From DATHTK01 sp035463295 (GTDB lineage: Bacteria; Actinomycetota; Rubrobacteria; Rubrobacterales; Rubrobacteraceae): a stretch of 62,742 nt of DNA. Shown in pieces: positions 30,969 through 39,497 of the stretch. The translations under genes were made by a program, and so were the position numbers. The DNA lies in NCBI GenBank assembly GCA_035463295.1, contig DATHTK010000103.1:1-62742 (forward strand), in the 5' to 3' direction. Each line of letters begins with the position of its first letter. The first letter of the stretch is position 1. The notes below the pieces were generated by a model that was not told the DNA's origin, searched no databases, and was given only the letters and a program-made list of their open reading frames with translations.

Positions 30969-33716
30969 TCAGGCGGGCTGGTAGAGGTCGAGGTCGGCCT
31001 TCACGACCATCTCCTCGGTATCGCGGCGGAGGTGGAAGCCGAGCTTGCGGCTGATCCGCTGCATGGGGTAGTTCTCGAGGAGGATGTCGGCGGTGATGCG
31101 CCGGAGGCCTTCGGCTTTGCCCACTTCGAGAAGCTCGCTCAGGAGAAGGGTACCGATGCCGCGGCCCTGGTAACTATCGCTCACCAGGATCGAGAACTCC
31201 GCCTCGTTCGGGGCGGCGCCGTGCCGGCTGAGGCGAGCGACGCCCATGATCTCCTTTTCGCCGGTCTCCGGGTCCGTGCGTTCGACGACGAGGGCCATCT
31301 CGCGGTCGTAGTCAATAAAGCAGATGCGCGTCAGACGCTCGTGGGCCGTGCGGTGGTCGAGGCCGAGCATGTGGAAGTAGCGCATGTAGACGCTCTCGTT
31401 CGAGAGGGATTCGTGGAAGCGCACCATGAGGGGCTCGTCTTCGGGCCGGATCGGGCGTACCGTCACCGGTTCGCCGTCCTTTGTCTCCGTTTCCCGGACG
31501 TATTGCGTGGGATAGGGACGGATGGCGGTACGGGGGAGGTCTTCCTCTTCGGTCTGCGGGTCGTGCAATACGACGCGCGCGTCGAGGGCCAGGAGCCGCT
31601 CTGGCGAGGCGAGCAGCGGGTTGATGTCTATCTCCCGGATCCAGGGCTGCTCTACCACGAGCTGCGAGAAGCGGACAAAGAGCTTCTCCAGGGAGGCCGT
31701 GTCCACCGGCGCCCGGCCGCGCACGCCCTTCAGGGCCTCGTAGATGCGGGTCCGCTCCATAGTGCGCCGCGCCAGGGTGGTGGTGAGCGGGGGGAGGGCG
31801 AGGGCGCGGTCCTTATAGACCTCGACGAGCTCGCCGCCAGAGCCGAAGAGGAGGACGGGGCCGAACTGCGGGTCGAGGCTGCTCCCGATTATGACCTCGT
31901 AGCCGTCGAGGGTCACCATCGGCTGGACGGTTGCCCCAGCAAAAGCCTCCGGCGAGAAGCGCTCGTTCACGGAGCGCTCCATCTCCTCGTAGGCCCGGCG
32001 TACATCCTCGGCGCACTCCAGGTTCAGGCGGACTCCGCCGACGTCGGTCTTGTGGGTGATGGTGTTCGAGTCGAGCTTCAGGACGACCGGGTAGCCGAAG
32101 CCCTCTGCGAGCTCGACGGCCTCGTCGGCGCTGCGGGCGACCCTCGTCTCGACGGTCGGGATGCCGTAGGCGGCCAGGAGCTCCTTCGACTCGAACTCGG
32201 TCAGGATCGTGCGCCCGGCGCCGCGGACCGAGGAGACCAGCTCCTCGGCCTTCTCGCGGTCCACCTCGTCGTCGGCCGTTGCGAGCACCGGGGTCTCGTA
32301 GATGCCGTGGAGGTTGTAGGTGTAGCGCCACATATTGGTGAATACGCGGGCTGCCGAGTCCGGGAAGTCGAAGGTCGGGATGCCGGCGCCGTTCAGTATC
32401 GAGGTGCCGGTAGCGACCTCCGCTCCGCCCATCCAGCTCGCGAGAACGGGCTCGCCGGTGCCGTGAGCGTAGGGGACGAGACTCTCGGCCGTCTCCGTCG
32501 GCTCGGTCATGTCCTGCGGCGTCAGGATGACGAGGAGACCGTCGCTCTGGGGGTCTTTGGCTGCGGTCGCGAGCGTCCTGGCGTAGCGCTCGGGGTCGGC
32601 GTCGCCGAGGATGTCTACGGGGTTGTTGTGGCTCCAGGGGCCGGGGAGGAAGCTGTCGAGGGCCTCCATGGTATCCGGTGAGATCTCCGCTAGTTCGCCG
32701 CCGCCGGCCATGAGGGCGTCGGTCGCGAGCACGCCCGGGCCGCCCGCGTTGGTGACGACCGTCAGGCGCGGGCCCTTCGGTCGCGGCTGCTTGCCCAGTG
32801 TCTCGGCCATGTCGAAGAGGTCGGAGATCGTCTCTACGCGCAGCACGCCGCTGCGGCGGAAGGCGGCGTCCAGGACCTCGTCGGAGCCGGTGAGCGAGCC
32901 GGTGTGGGAGGCCGCCGCCTGGGAAGCCTCGGCGGTGCGGCCGGCCTTGATCACTATCACGGGCTTCGTCAGGGCGACCTCCCTCGCCGCCGACAGGAAC
33001 GAGCGGGCGTCGCCGATAGACTCCATGTAGGCGACGATGCTCTTCGTCTTCCGGTCGTCGCCGAGGTAGTAGATCAGGTCACCCCAGTCCACGTCGAGCA
33101 TGGAGCCGACGCTGACGAACGCCGAGAAGCCGACGTTCTCCTTGAAGCTGCGATCGAGGATCGCGGTCATGAGCGCCCCGCTCTGGCTCAGGAAGCCAAC
33201 GCTACCGGGGTTGGCCATAGCGCCGGCGAAGGTGGCGTTGAGCCCCGTGTTCGGGTTCATCACCCCGAGGCAGTTCGGCCCGATGATCCGCATCCTGCCG
33301 CGCCGGGCCTCCTCTAGCACCCTCTCCTCGAGCTCGGCGCCCTCGGGACCGGTCTCCCTGAAGCCGGCGGAGATGATGATCGCGCCGCCGACACCCGCCT
33401 CGACGCACTCCCGGATTGCGTCGGGCACCGTAGGCGCTGGGGCGGCGATCACCGCGAGGTCCACGTGCGCGGGAACCTCGGTGATGGACGGGTAGGCCTG
33501 TATGCCGAGCACGTTCTGGCGCTTCGCGTTCACCGGGAAGACCGTGCCGCCGAAGGGGTTCGAGATGAGATTCCACATGATCGTGCGCCCGACGCTGCCG
33601 GGCCTGTCCGTGGCTCCGATGACGGCGACCGTCTCCGGCCGGAAGATGGCGTCGAGCGGTAGCCGCTCGTAGCCCAGAACGTCGTGCGCCGGATCGGTGG
33701 TCTTGCGCTTGGTCAT
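30969..33716 (-). CDS. NDP-forming acyl-CoA synthetase - GNAT fusion (Pat-like), 915 aa
   Basis: Residues about 20-480 are the CoA-binding and ligase domains (TVAVIGATDRPGSVGRTI, IIGPNCLGVMNP, SQSGALMTAILD, AASHTGSLTGSDEVLDA with the active His). Residues 490-720 are the ATP-grasp domain (VVLKLDSNTITHKTDVGGVR). Residues 740-905 are a GNAT domain (VRPIRPEDEPLMVRFHESLS, SYQGRGIGTLLLSELLEV). The architecture is that of bacterial protein lysine acetyltransferases such as Pat, in which the synthetase part is mostly regulatory, though the His is kept here. RBS AAGGAG lies six bases before the start. Confidence 0.92.
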   Translation of the reverse strand: MTKRKTTDPAHDVLGYERLPLDAIFRPETVAVIGATDRPGSVGRTIMWNLISNPFGGTVFPVNAKRQNVLGIQAYPSITEVPAHVDLAVIAAPAPTVPDAIRECVEAGVGGAIIISAGFRETGPEGAELEERVLEEARRGRMRIIGPNCLGVMNPNTGLNATFAGAMANPGSVGFLSQSGALMTAILDRSFKENVGFSAFVSVGSMLDVDWGDLIYYLGDDRKTKSIVAYMESIGDARSFLSAAREVALTKPVIVIKAGRTAEASQAAASHTGSLTGSDEVLDAAFRRSGVLRVETISDLFDMAETLGKQPRPKGPRLTVVTNAGGPGVLATDALMAGGGELAEISPDTMEALDSFLPGPWSHNNPVDILGDADPERYARTLATAAKDPQSDGLLVILTPQDMTEPTETAESLVPYAHGTGEPVLASWMGGAEVATGTSILNGAGIPTFDFPDSAARVFTNMWRYTYNLHGIYETPVLATADDEVDREKAEELVSSVRGAGRTILTEFESKELLAAYGIPTVETRVARSADEAVELAEGFGYPVVLKLDSNTITHKTDVGGVRLNLECAEDVRRAYEEMERSVNERFSPEAFAGATVQPMVTLDGYEVIIGSSLDPQFGPVLLFGSGGELVEVYKDRALALPPLTTTLARRTMERTRIYEALKGVRGRAPVDTASLEKLFVRFSQLVVEQPWIREIDINPLLASPERLLALDARVVLHDPQTEEEDLPRTAIRPYPTQYVRETETKDGEPVTVRPIRPEDEPLMVRFHESLSNESVYMRYFHMLGLDHRTAHERLTRICFIDYDREMALVVERTDPETGEKEIMGVARLSRHGAAPNEAEFSILVSDSYQGRGIGTLLLSELLEVGKAEGLRRITADILLENYPMQRISRKLGFHLRRDTEEMVVKADLDLYQPA

Positions 33717-33862
33717 CGCCGTCTCCTTACTGGTGCTCCCCCAAATGGGGAGTATATGCTCGATGCACCCCTACTCCTAACACGCCGCCCGATCGCATTT
33801 CGTGAAGTCCGCCACGACGGCACAGCCGAGAGTGCCGGGGACGCGGCGAGTGGACGGGACGG

Positions 33863-34681
33863 CTAGACCCGGCCGTCGGGTCCGCGGCCGGTGCGGACGA
33901 CGTTCTCGAGCAGGGTGCGGTTCGGGATGCGGTAGAGGTGGCCGTCCTCGGAGCGGACCGTGATCGAGGCGTAGCCAAGCTCCTCGACGGTCCCCTCGAC
34001 GCCGCCGACGGAGATCACGTCGCCTACCGTGGTGCCGTCCTGGACGTAGCGTCCGGCGGCGATGTTGCTGGAGAGCAGGGCGAGACCCTGGCCCAAAGAG
34101 AGGGCGGTTACGAGACCGACCGTGGCGAGCACGACCACGGCGATCAGCACTATAACGTACGTTTCGAGGCCGAGCTGGCTCGCGGCGATCAGGGCCACCA
34201 CGGCGACTACGGTAATGAAGACGATGCGGCGGAAGACGTTCACCCCGCGCAGGTCCGCGCGCTCGGCCGCGTGAGCGACCAGCTCGGCGAGCCACCCGGC
34301 GCTCATTATCCCGACGATCAGGATGACGAGGGCGACGAGCGCCCGGCCGGAGAGGTTGACGATCTGGTCCATGGTGTGCTCGAGCGAGGAGAGCCCGAGT
34401 ACGCTCAGAGCGCCCGCAACCCCGGTTAGGATGATGCCCCAGAAGAGCACGAGGCCGAGAAGACGCGAGGGGCCGCCTTCGTAGCCGAGCAGCCCGAACG
34501 AGTTCGCGGCTCCCATCCGCTCGAAGAGGTCGTCGAGGCCGATCTGCTCCAGAAAACGCGCCACGAGGCGTTGCAGGAGCAACGCGACGACGAGCGCGGC
34601 GAGCAACACGACCACCGCGCCCACAAGCCGCGGGACGAACTCGGCCAACGCGGTCAGCAGATCGTTCGTTGCTCCCGCCAC
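33863..34681 (-). CDS. MscS-family mechanosensitive channel, 272 aa
   Basis: Five hydrophobic segments are followed by the small MscS beta-domain. The last segment and loop (GLVTALSLGQGLALLSSNIAAG) match the pore-lining helix, and VGDVISVGGVEGTVEELGY with ITVRSEDGHLYRIPNRTLLEN matches the beta-domain of MscS. GTG at 34681 overlaps the anti-sigma stop by one base (TAGTG). Last gene of a sigma / anti-sigma / channel operon, so the channel is probably made in response to an envelope or osmotic signal; this is inference. Confidence 0.85.
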   Translation of the reverse strand: MAGATNDLLTALAEFVPRLVGAVVVLLAALVVALLLQRLVARFLEQIGLDDLFERMGAANSFGLLGYEGGPSRLLGLVLFWGIILTGVAGALSVLGLSSLEHTMDQIVNLSGRALVALVILIVGIMSAGWLAELVAHAAERADLRGVNVFRRIVFITVVAVVALIAASQLGLETYVIVLIAVVVLATVGLVTALSLGQGLALLSSNIAAGRYVQDGTTVGDVISVGGVEGTVEELGYASITVRSEDGHLYRIPNRTLLENVVRTGRGPDGRV

Positions 34682-35055
34682 TAGATCCTCCCTCCTCCGT
34701 AGCTCTCCCGCCCGGACACGTCCCTGGGACGCAGGCCCAAATAATAGACGAACGCGTCGAGGTACGAACGGCCCAGAGCGCCGAGGAAGGTCTCCGCCTG
34801 CCGCAAGAAGGCGGAGTAGTAGGCCCGCCGTACGACGTAGCTCACGATCTCCTCGGGCGCCTCGACCTCTTCGGCCCCCAACGCGGAGAGCATGACGAGC
34901 ATCCGGGAGTAGGACTCGGCCACGCGCCGGTAGTCGGGGTTCTCGAAGATCAGACGCTCCGCCTCGCGCGCCCGCTCGCCTTCGAGCTCGTTGGCCACGC
35001 AGGCCCCGATGAGCTCGAGCACCTCCCAGCGTTCCCTCTCGTCTACCGGCGTCAT
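34681..35055 (-). CDS. Probable anti-sigma factor, 124 aa
   Basis: ATG overlaps the sigma stop as ATGA, the usual arrangement of cognate anti-sigma genes. Residues 15-50 (LIGACVANELEGERAREAER and PDYRRVAESYSRM) resemble the anti-sigma domain helices, but the His-x3-Cys-x2-Cys zinc triad is not present (one Cys only). No membrane span is seen: the C-terminal half contains Tyr-rich helices (SYVVRRAYYSAFLRQAE). It may bind sigma in the cytoplasm and release it on a signal. Low similarity to known families. Confidence 0.7.
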   Translation of the reverse strand: MTPVDERERWEVLELIGACVANELEGERAREAERLIFENPDYRRVAESYSRMLVMLSALGAEEVEAPEEIVSYVVRRAYYSAFLRQAETFLGALGRSYLDAFVYYLGLRPRDVSGRESYGGGRI

Positions 35056-35660
35056 CCGACAGCCTCCCCTGCGGTGCCCCCCGAGCGTCTTCTCTCCCGG
35101 CGCTTGTCGTTCTCTTCGGCGAGGGCGAGAAGCATGGTGGCCCTCCCGCGGCTGACCCATCCCTTGGCCGTGCCGTCCGGGACCTCGAGCACCTCGGCTA
35201 TCTCGGCGTAGGAGAGACCCTCCATGTGCCGTAACACCAGCGCGGCCCGGTGCTCTGTGCGAACGTACTTCAGCGCAGCTTCTATCTCCTCGCGGCGCTC
35301 GGCGTCGAGCGCCGCCGCCTCGGGGTCGGCTTCACCCCCTGAGGGTTCCGCCAGGAGATAGGGCATCCCCTCGGCGTACTCGCGCGCCGTCCGGCGCGAC
35401 TCTCTCTCGCGTGCGCTGAGGCAGGTGTTCATCGTGATCCTGTACAGCCAGGTGCTGAAGGCGCTCTCTCCCTTGAAGCCTCCTATGTTCCTCCAGACCC
35501 GGACCCATACCTCCTGGCTCGCGTCCTGTGCGTCTTCGGGACCCAGCATCCGCAATGCCACCCTGTATACGAGACTCGAATTGGCCCGGACTAGTTTCGT
35601 GAAAGCTTCGACGTCGCCACGCGAGGCGCGCGCGACGAGGATGCGATCTCCCGCGTTCAC
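35052..35660 (-). CDS. ECF-type RNA polymerase sigma factor, 202 aa
   Basis: Region 2 is seen in VYRVALRMLGPEDAQDASQE and FSTWLYRITMNTCLSARER; region 4 is RTEHRAALVLRHMEGLSYAEI followed by a helix-turn-helix EVPDGTAKGWVSRG. Linker between regions is acidic (EADPEAAALDAERREE). GTG 35660 matches the family start; the frame opens 58 codons further, through non-conserved sequence. It is coupled to the downstream anti-sigma and MscS genes and divergent from the STAS gene. Confidence 0.9.
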   Translation of the reverse strand: MNAGDRILVARASRGDVEAFTKLVRANSSLVYRVALRMLGPEDAQDASQEVWVRVWRNIGGFKGESAFSTWLYRITMNTCLSARERESRRTAREYAEGMPYLLAEPSGGEADPEAAALDAERREEIEAALKYVRTEHRAALVLRHMEGLSYAEIAEVLEVPDGTAKGWVSRGRATMLLALAEENDKRRERRRSGGTAGEAVG

Positions 35661-35854
35661 CGAAGAAGTCCGCTCGCCCCGCGGCCGGAGGTCGGAGACC
35701 CAGCCCACAATCCCATAGCTCAAGACGATAACAGACCCCAACGCCCCGAGACACGCCTGTTCAAGCTTCTGTGTAACCCCGACCGGCCCCCGCGAGTCAC
35801 ACAACAACAGGGCCGCCCATCCAAGATCAGCCACCGGCTACGGGAAGGTGGAGC

Positions 35855-36187
35855 TTGTACGCCATCGAAGTGCGGGAGCGCGGCGCGGCCACGCTGGTAG
35901 CGTTGCGCGGTGAGCTGGACCTCTTCGCCCTGGACGGCCTCCGGCGAACGCTGGACGCCGTCGCAAACCTCCGGGGGCCGGCCGTCGTGGACCTCGCCGG
36001 CGTCACCTTTCTGGACCTCCTCTCCGCCCGCGAGCTCGCCGTCCGCTCGAACCTCTACCGCCTCGCATTGCAGGCTCCCTCCGCCGCGGTAGTGGCGAGC
36101 ATCGAGGCCGCCGGTCTGGGAGATTGGGTCCGCTTCCGACCCGACGCCGACTGGAACGGCCCCCAGATCTTCTCGGGGGTCTACTGA
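35855..36187 (+). CDS. STAS-domain protein, anti-sigma antagonist type, 110 aa
   Basis: Single STAS domain: TLVALRGELDLFALDGLRRT and GPAVVDLAGVTFLDLLSARELAV match the SpoIIAA fold. The phosphorylatable Ser is possible at the LLSA segment. GGAAGGTGGAG precedes TTG 35855. Divergent from the ECF sigma gene by about 195 bp; whether it acts on that sigma system is unknown. Confidence 0.82.
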   Translation: MYAIEVRERGAATLVALRGELDLFALDGLRRTLDAVANLRGPAVVDLAGVTFLDLLSARELAVRSNLYRLALQAPSAAVVASIEAAGLGDWVRFRPDADWNGPQIFSGVY

Positions 36188-36378
36188 GTAGAGCGCAAGA
36201 GAAAGGTCCCGATCCGACCGGGAGCGAGCGAGACTCCATTTACCTATCACCCTGGTGTAAAAGCCTCAAGCAGTATATGATGCACTCGCGCATTGCGGGG
36301 ATCACCGGACGGCTGCGGGGAGTAGCGGCGGTAGACCCCGGGGTATGCGGGACGACAAGGGGTTCGGGGAGGTTAGAG

Positions 36379-36888
36379 TTGAAGAATACGATGGCTCTCA
36401 GCGGCAAGTGGATGGGCGTCGCGTTCACAGCAGTTCTGCTAGCTGCGGTTCTACTCGCGTTCCCTGCGTTCGCGCAGGCCCAAGGTGGGAACGTCAATGT
36501 CCAGTACGTCGACTGTTCGCAGGTCCAGTCGGCCGTAGCGGACCAGGGACAGTACGGGGATGCTACGGCTATCGGTGACGAGGCCGTGGCAGCTATCACC
36601 CAGGAACTCGGTATCACCCAGGAACAGGTCAACGCCTGCCTCGGCAGCATCGGCAGCGATGACAGAGTCGTCGACGACAACGGTGACGACAATGGCGACG
36701 ACAACGGCGACGACACTAAGACCACTACCGCGAGCGATGAGGCGGACGTACTGAGCAGCACCATCCCGGACAAGAAGGTTCTGGCCGCGACCGGCGGGAC
36801 GCCGCTACCGGGGATCGCGTTCCTCGCCTTGGCCCTGATCGGCACTGGCCTCTCGGTCCTCCGGTTCGGGATCCCGCGCGACCGCTAG
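36379..36888 (+). CDS. LAxTG surface protein with VDxSQ/QVNA repeat motif, 169 aa
   Basis: A signal peptide (residues 11-35) ends in FPAFAQA. Residues 41-92 hold VQYVDCSQVQSAVADQGQYG and AAITQELGITQEQVNACLG, with two Cys (46 and 87) and a pattern shared with the secreted protein at 30617. A repetitive Asp/Asn/Gly stretch (99-112) is followed by a Thr/Ser-rich stalk. The C-terminus is a sorting signal: LAATG (135-139), a hydrophobic span (IAFLALALIGTGLSVL) and a basic tail (RFGIPRDR). LAxTG is the class E sortase motif, and a class E sortase gene follows. TTG 36379 is six bases after GGGAGG. Confidence 0.85.
   Translation: MKNTMALSGKWMGVAFTAVLLAAVLLAFPAFAQAQGGNVNVQYVDCSQVQSAVADQGQYGDATAIGDEAVAAITQELGITQEQVNACLGSIGSDDRVVDDNGDDNGDDNGDDTKTTTASDEADVLSSTIPDKKVLAATGGTPLPGIAFLALALIGTGLSVLRFGIPRDR
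36673..36714 (+). repeat. 12-bp tandem repeat, 3.5 copies, in frame
   Basis: Units GACGACAACGGT, GACGACAATGGC, GACGACAACGGC and a half unit GACGAC. Each encodes Asp-Asp-Asn-Gly. It is in the surface-exposed linker of the LAATG protein and could vary in copy number by slippage without a frameshift. Confidence 0.9.
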
Positions 36889-36900
36889 CCTCTTCTTCGA

Positions 36901-37689
36901 TTGCGACTTCCGAGGGGTAACGGGCGGTTTCGTGAGGACCCGCTTTTCAAGAGCGGTGTCATCCTGATGGCCGTCGCGCTGGCGCTGGTCCTCGTGGCGG
37001 TGGCGTTGATGGCCTACCTGAAGGACGAGCCCGAGACGGCGGTCGCCTCGGAGACGAAGGCTTCTGCCTCCGAGCCGCTGGTGAGGTCAGATCCCTCGGG
37101 AGAGGCGTGGCAGGAGGGTTCACCCGCTCCCGAGCCGGAATCCGACCGGGCGCCCTCGCAGCCCCGCCAGAAACAGCGGAACGCTCTGTCGGTAGGCCGG
37201 ACGGACTGGCCGATGCCTACCGACGAGGAGCTCGAAGACGCCAGCGGCACCAGAAGCTTCCGGCTGCCGCCGGGGGCGATCATGAGCCTCACGGTCGATG
37301 CTATCGGGATACGGAACGCCCCGGTTATCAGCTCGAACGGTCGCCGAGCCCTGGACAGCGGGGTGATACACGAGCCCGAGACCTCCCTGCCCTGGAGCCG
37401 GGGTGCCCAGAGAAACGTTTATCTCGCGGGCCATCGTCTCGGTTGGGCCGGGACCGGTAGCCGACTGATCTTCTACCACCTGGACAAGCTGGCTAGGGGA
37501 GACGAGATAGTCCTTAGAGACCGCGAGGGGAAGAGCTACAGATACCGGGTTAGCGAGACGTTCATAGCCAATCCAAGGGATGTGTGGGTGATGGGACAGG
37601 TGCGCGGGCGCGACATGGTGACGCTACAGACGTGCACACCTATACCAACGTGGGAGAAGCGCCTGATCGTCCGCGCCGACCGCGTCTAG
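36901..37689 (+). CDS. Class E sortase, 262 aa
   Basis: Membrane transpeptidase that anchors LAxTG proteins. A single N-terminal span (residues 18-40), a polar linker and a catalytic domain from about 120. Catalytic His178 in YLAGHRLGW, Cys245 in VTLQTCTPIPTW and Arg254 in EKRLIVRA fit the class E pattern (TLxTC). TTG 36901 starts 12 bases after the substrate gene; the start agrees with the second sortase (RLPRGNGRF versus QLPTGSGRF). The pair suggests a dedicated sortase-substrate unit. Confidence 0.9.
   Translation: MRLPRGNGRFREDPLFKSGVILMAVALALVLVAVALMAYLKDEPETAVASETKASASEPLVRSDPSGEAWQEGSPAPEPESDRAPSQPRQKQRNALSVGRTDWPMPTDEELEDASGTRSFRLPPGAIMSLTVDAIGIRNAPVISSNGRRALDSGVIHEPETSLPWSRGAQRNVYLAGHRLGWAGTGSRLIFYHLDKLARGDEIVLRDREGKSYRYRVSETFIANPRDVWVMGQVRGRDMVTLQTCTPIPTWEKRLIVRADRV
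37582..37683 (+). repeat. 102-bp segment identical to 39333-39434 (sortase 3' ends)
   Basis: The 3' ends of the two sortase genes are identical base for base over 102 bp, including synonymous positions, whereas the rest of the two genes is diverged. A second identical block of 39 bp is at 37501-37539 and 39252-39290. This covers the catalytic Cys and Arg. Confidence 0.9.
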
Positions 37690-37796
37690 CACCGCCGGTC
37701 GCAGCCAGCGACGGGGCACAGTTGCGCGAAAGATGCGGAACAGTGGCAAACAGGTGTAGAATGCGTTCGCTGACCTTTTCGTAGAGGTGGTAGGGA

Positions 37797-38543
37797 ATGC
37801 AACACGCGATTTCTTTCAGGCGGCTCGTTGCCGTTCTAGTCTCTGGCGTGCTCTTGCTGGGCTTGTTGACGGCAGGAGCAGAGTTCGCTCTCGCGCAGGG
37901 CGCCTCGCAAAACGGTCAGGACCGACAAGACGATAGATCTTCTGACACCTCGTCTCGCGACGACGCTGCGGACGACGTATCTGCCGCCGAAAGTCAGTAC
38001 GATGGACAGTCGGCCGCCGACGATCAATACGATGACCAGCAAGCCGACGAAGAGTGCGTCAACCCCCGGGAAGTAGAGACTTTCACCAGCACCGAGGACC
38101 GCGAGGTCCAACCGACTCCGCCGTTCGAGATAACAGGCGAGGTCTTTCGGCTCAGGTTCGAGACCGAACCTGACGTTCAAGATACGTCCAGAACTACTGT
38201 AAGAGTAATAGTAGATGTCTGGGACGAGAACGAGCAGCCCATAGGCGAAGGTTTCGTAGCACGTGGAGGAGCAGATGGAAGCGAGAACATCCTCGCAGGG
38301 CCGGGCACCTTTAGGTTGAACATACGTGCAGATGCTGCAAGCTATGAGATCACGGTCGAGGACTGCGTTGAAGCCGCCAACAACAACGACGATCGGCCCG
38401 ACGACGTCATCAACGTTCCAAACAAGAAGCGGCTGGCCAAGACGGGCGGGATGCCGCTGCCGGGGGTCGCGCTCCTGGCATTCGCGCTCGTTGGCTCCGG
38501 CCTCTCGGTCTTCCGGCACGCGGTCCGGCGTGACGACTCCTAG
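37797..38543 (+). CDS. LAxTG surface protein with beta-sandwich domain, 248 aa
   Basis: Signal peptide about 1-33 (LVAVLVSGVLLLGLLTAGAE, then FALAQ). A charged Asp/Gln/Ser-rich linker spans 36-86. A compact beta domain runs from Cys87 to Cys190, probably joined by a disulphide, reading like an Ig-type fold (TTVRVIVDVWDENEQPIGEG). A sorting signal follows: LAKTG at 213-217, span LPGVALLAFALVGSGLSVF, tail RHAVRRDDS. The C-terminal signal is near identical in layout to the first substrate. Followed by the second class E sortase after 15 bp. Confidence 0.85.
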   Translation: MQHAISFRRLVAVLVSGVLLLGLLTAGAEFALAQGASQNGQDRQDDRSSDTSSRDDAADDVSAAESQYDGQSAADDQYDDQQADEECVNPREVETFTSTEDREVQPTPPFEITGEVFRLRFETEPDVQDTSRTTVRVIVDVWDENEQPIGEGFVARGGADGSENILAGPGTFRLNIRADAASYEITVEDCVEAANNNDDRPDDVINVPNKKRLAKTGGMPLPGVALLAFALVGSGLSVFRHAVRRDDS

Positions 38544-38558
38544 AGCTGCGCCGCTCGC

Positions 38559-39440
38559 GTGCAACTTCCAACGGGCAGCGGGAGGTTCGCCGAAGTCCCC
38601 CTTCTGAGGGTGGGGGCGATCGCGATGGCCGTAGCCGTCGTGCTGGCTCTCGGTGCGGCAGCGTTCATCCTCATACTGCGCAACGAACCCGAGACGGTGG
38701 TCGCATCGAAGACGAAGGCAGCTTCGCTCGAGCCGCTGATTAGGGGAGAGCCGCCCGGAGAGGCGTGGACCGAGGAGAGTCTGGCTCAACCCGAACCGCC
38801 GAAGGCGGACCAACCGGAGCCTGAACCGGAGCCGCAACCTGCGGTGAAACCACAGCCGGAACCCGCGCCAGAGTCTGAACAGGACCAACAGGGGCCTGAG
38901 CCGCGACGAGAACCCGAGCCCGAGCCGGAACGCCAAGCTCCTCCGGAGGAGGCTGACTGGCCGGAGCCCACCGACGAGCAGCTACGAGCCGCCAGCGAAC
39001 CCCGACGTTACAAGCTGCCCCGCGGGGCCATAATGGGCCTCACGATGAGGGCGTTGAACGTGTACAACGCTCCGGTTTTCGACTCGGACGCCGCCTGGGC
39101 GCTGAACAACGGCATCGCGCACGTACCGGAGACCTCCCTGCCCTGGTCCCGTGCTCCTCAGAGGAACGTCTACCTCGAGGGGCACCGGCTGGGCTGGCCC
39201 GGGACCGGCAGCCATATGGTCTTCTATTACCTGAACAGGCTGGAGAATGGCGACGAGATAGTCCTTAGAGACCGCGAGGGGAAGAGCTACCGCTACCGGG
39301 TCAGCGAGACGTTCGTGGTCGACCCGGGGGACGTGTGGGTGATGGGACAGGTGCGCGGGCGCGACATGGTGACGCTACAGACGTGCACACCTATACCAAC
39401 GTGGGAGAAGCGCCTGATCGTCCGCGCCGACCGCATCTAG
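38559..39440 (+). CDS. Class E sortase with Pro/Glu-rich linker, 293 aa
   Basis: One N-terminal span (18-40), a Pro/Glu/Gln-rich linker at about 77-131 (QPEPEPEPQPAVKPQPEPAP), then the catalytic domain with His209 in YLEGHRLGW, Cys276 in TLQTCTPIP and Arg285 in EKRLIVRA. The linker is longer than in the first sortase and may hold the enzyme further from the membrane across a thicker wall. GTG 38559 gives an N-terminus matching the other sortase. The catalytic end is identical in DNA to that of the first. Confidence 0.9.
   Translation: MQLPTGSGRFAEVPLLRVGAIAMAVAVVLALGAAAFILILRNEPETVVASKTKAASLEPLIRGEPPGEAWTEESLAQPEPPKADQPEPEPEPQPAVKPQPEPAPESEQDQQGPEPRREPEPEPERQAPPEEADWPEPTDEQLRAASEPRRYKLPRGAIMGLTMRALNVYNAPVFDSDAAWALNNGIAHVPETSLPWSRAPQRNVYLEGHRLGWPGTGSHMVFYYLNRLENGDEIVLRDREGKSYRYRVSETFVVDPGDVWVMGQVRGRDMVTLQTCTPIPTWEKRLIVRADRI
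39333..39434 (+). repeat. Second copy of the 102-bp identical sortase segment
   Basis: Exact match to 37582-37683; see that entry. Confidence 0.9.
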
Positions 39441-39497
39441 AAGGACCGGAGCTCGAAAGTCCGGCCCTCCGGTCGAAGTAGCTCCTGTAGCGGGTCT

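Noticed and set aside
30969..32681. 572-codon plus-strand frame opposite the acyl-CoA synthetase gene
   Set aside because: Shadow frame; no start signals and no recognisable motif.
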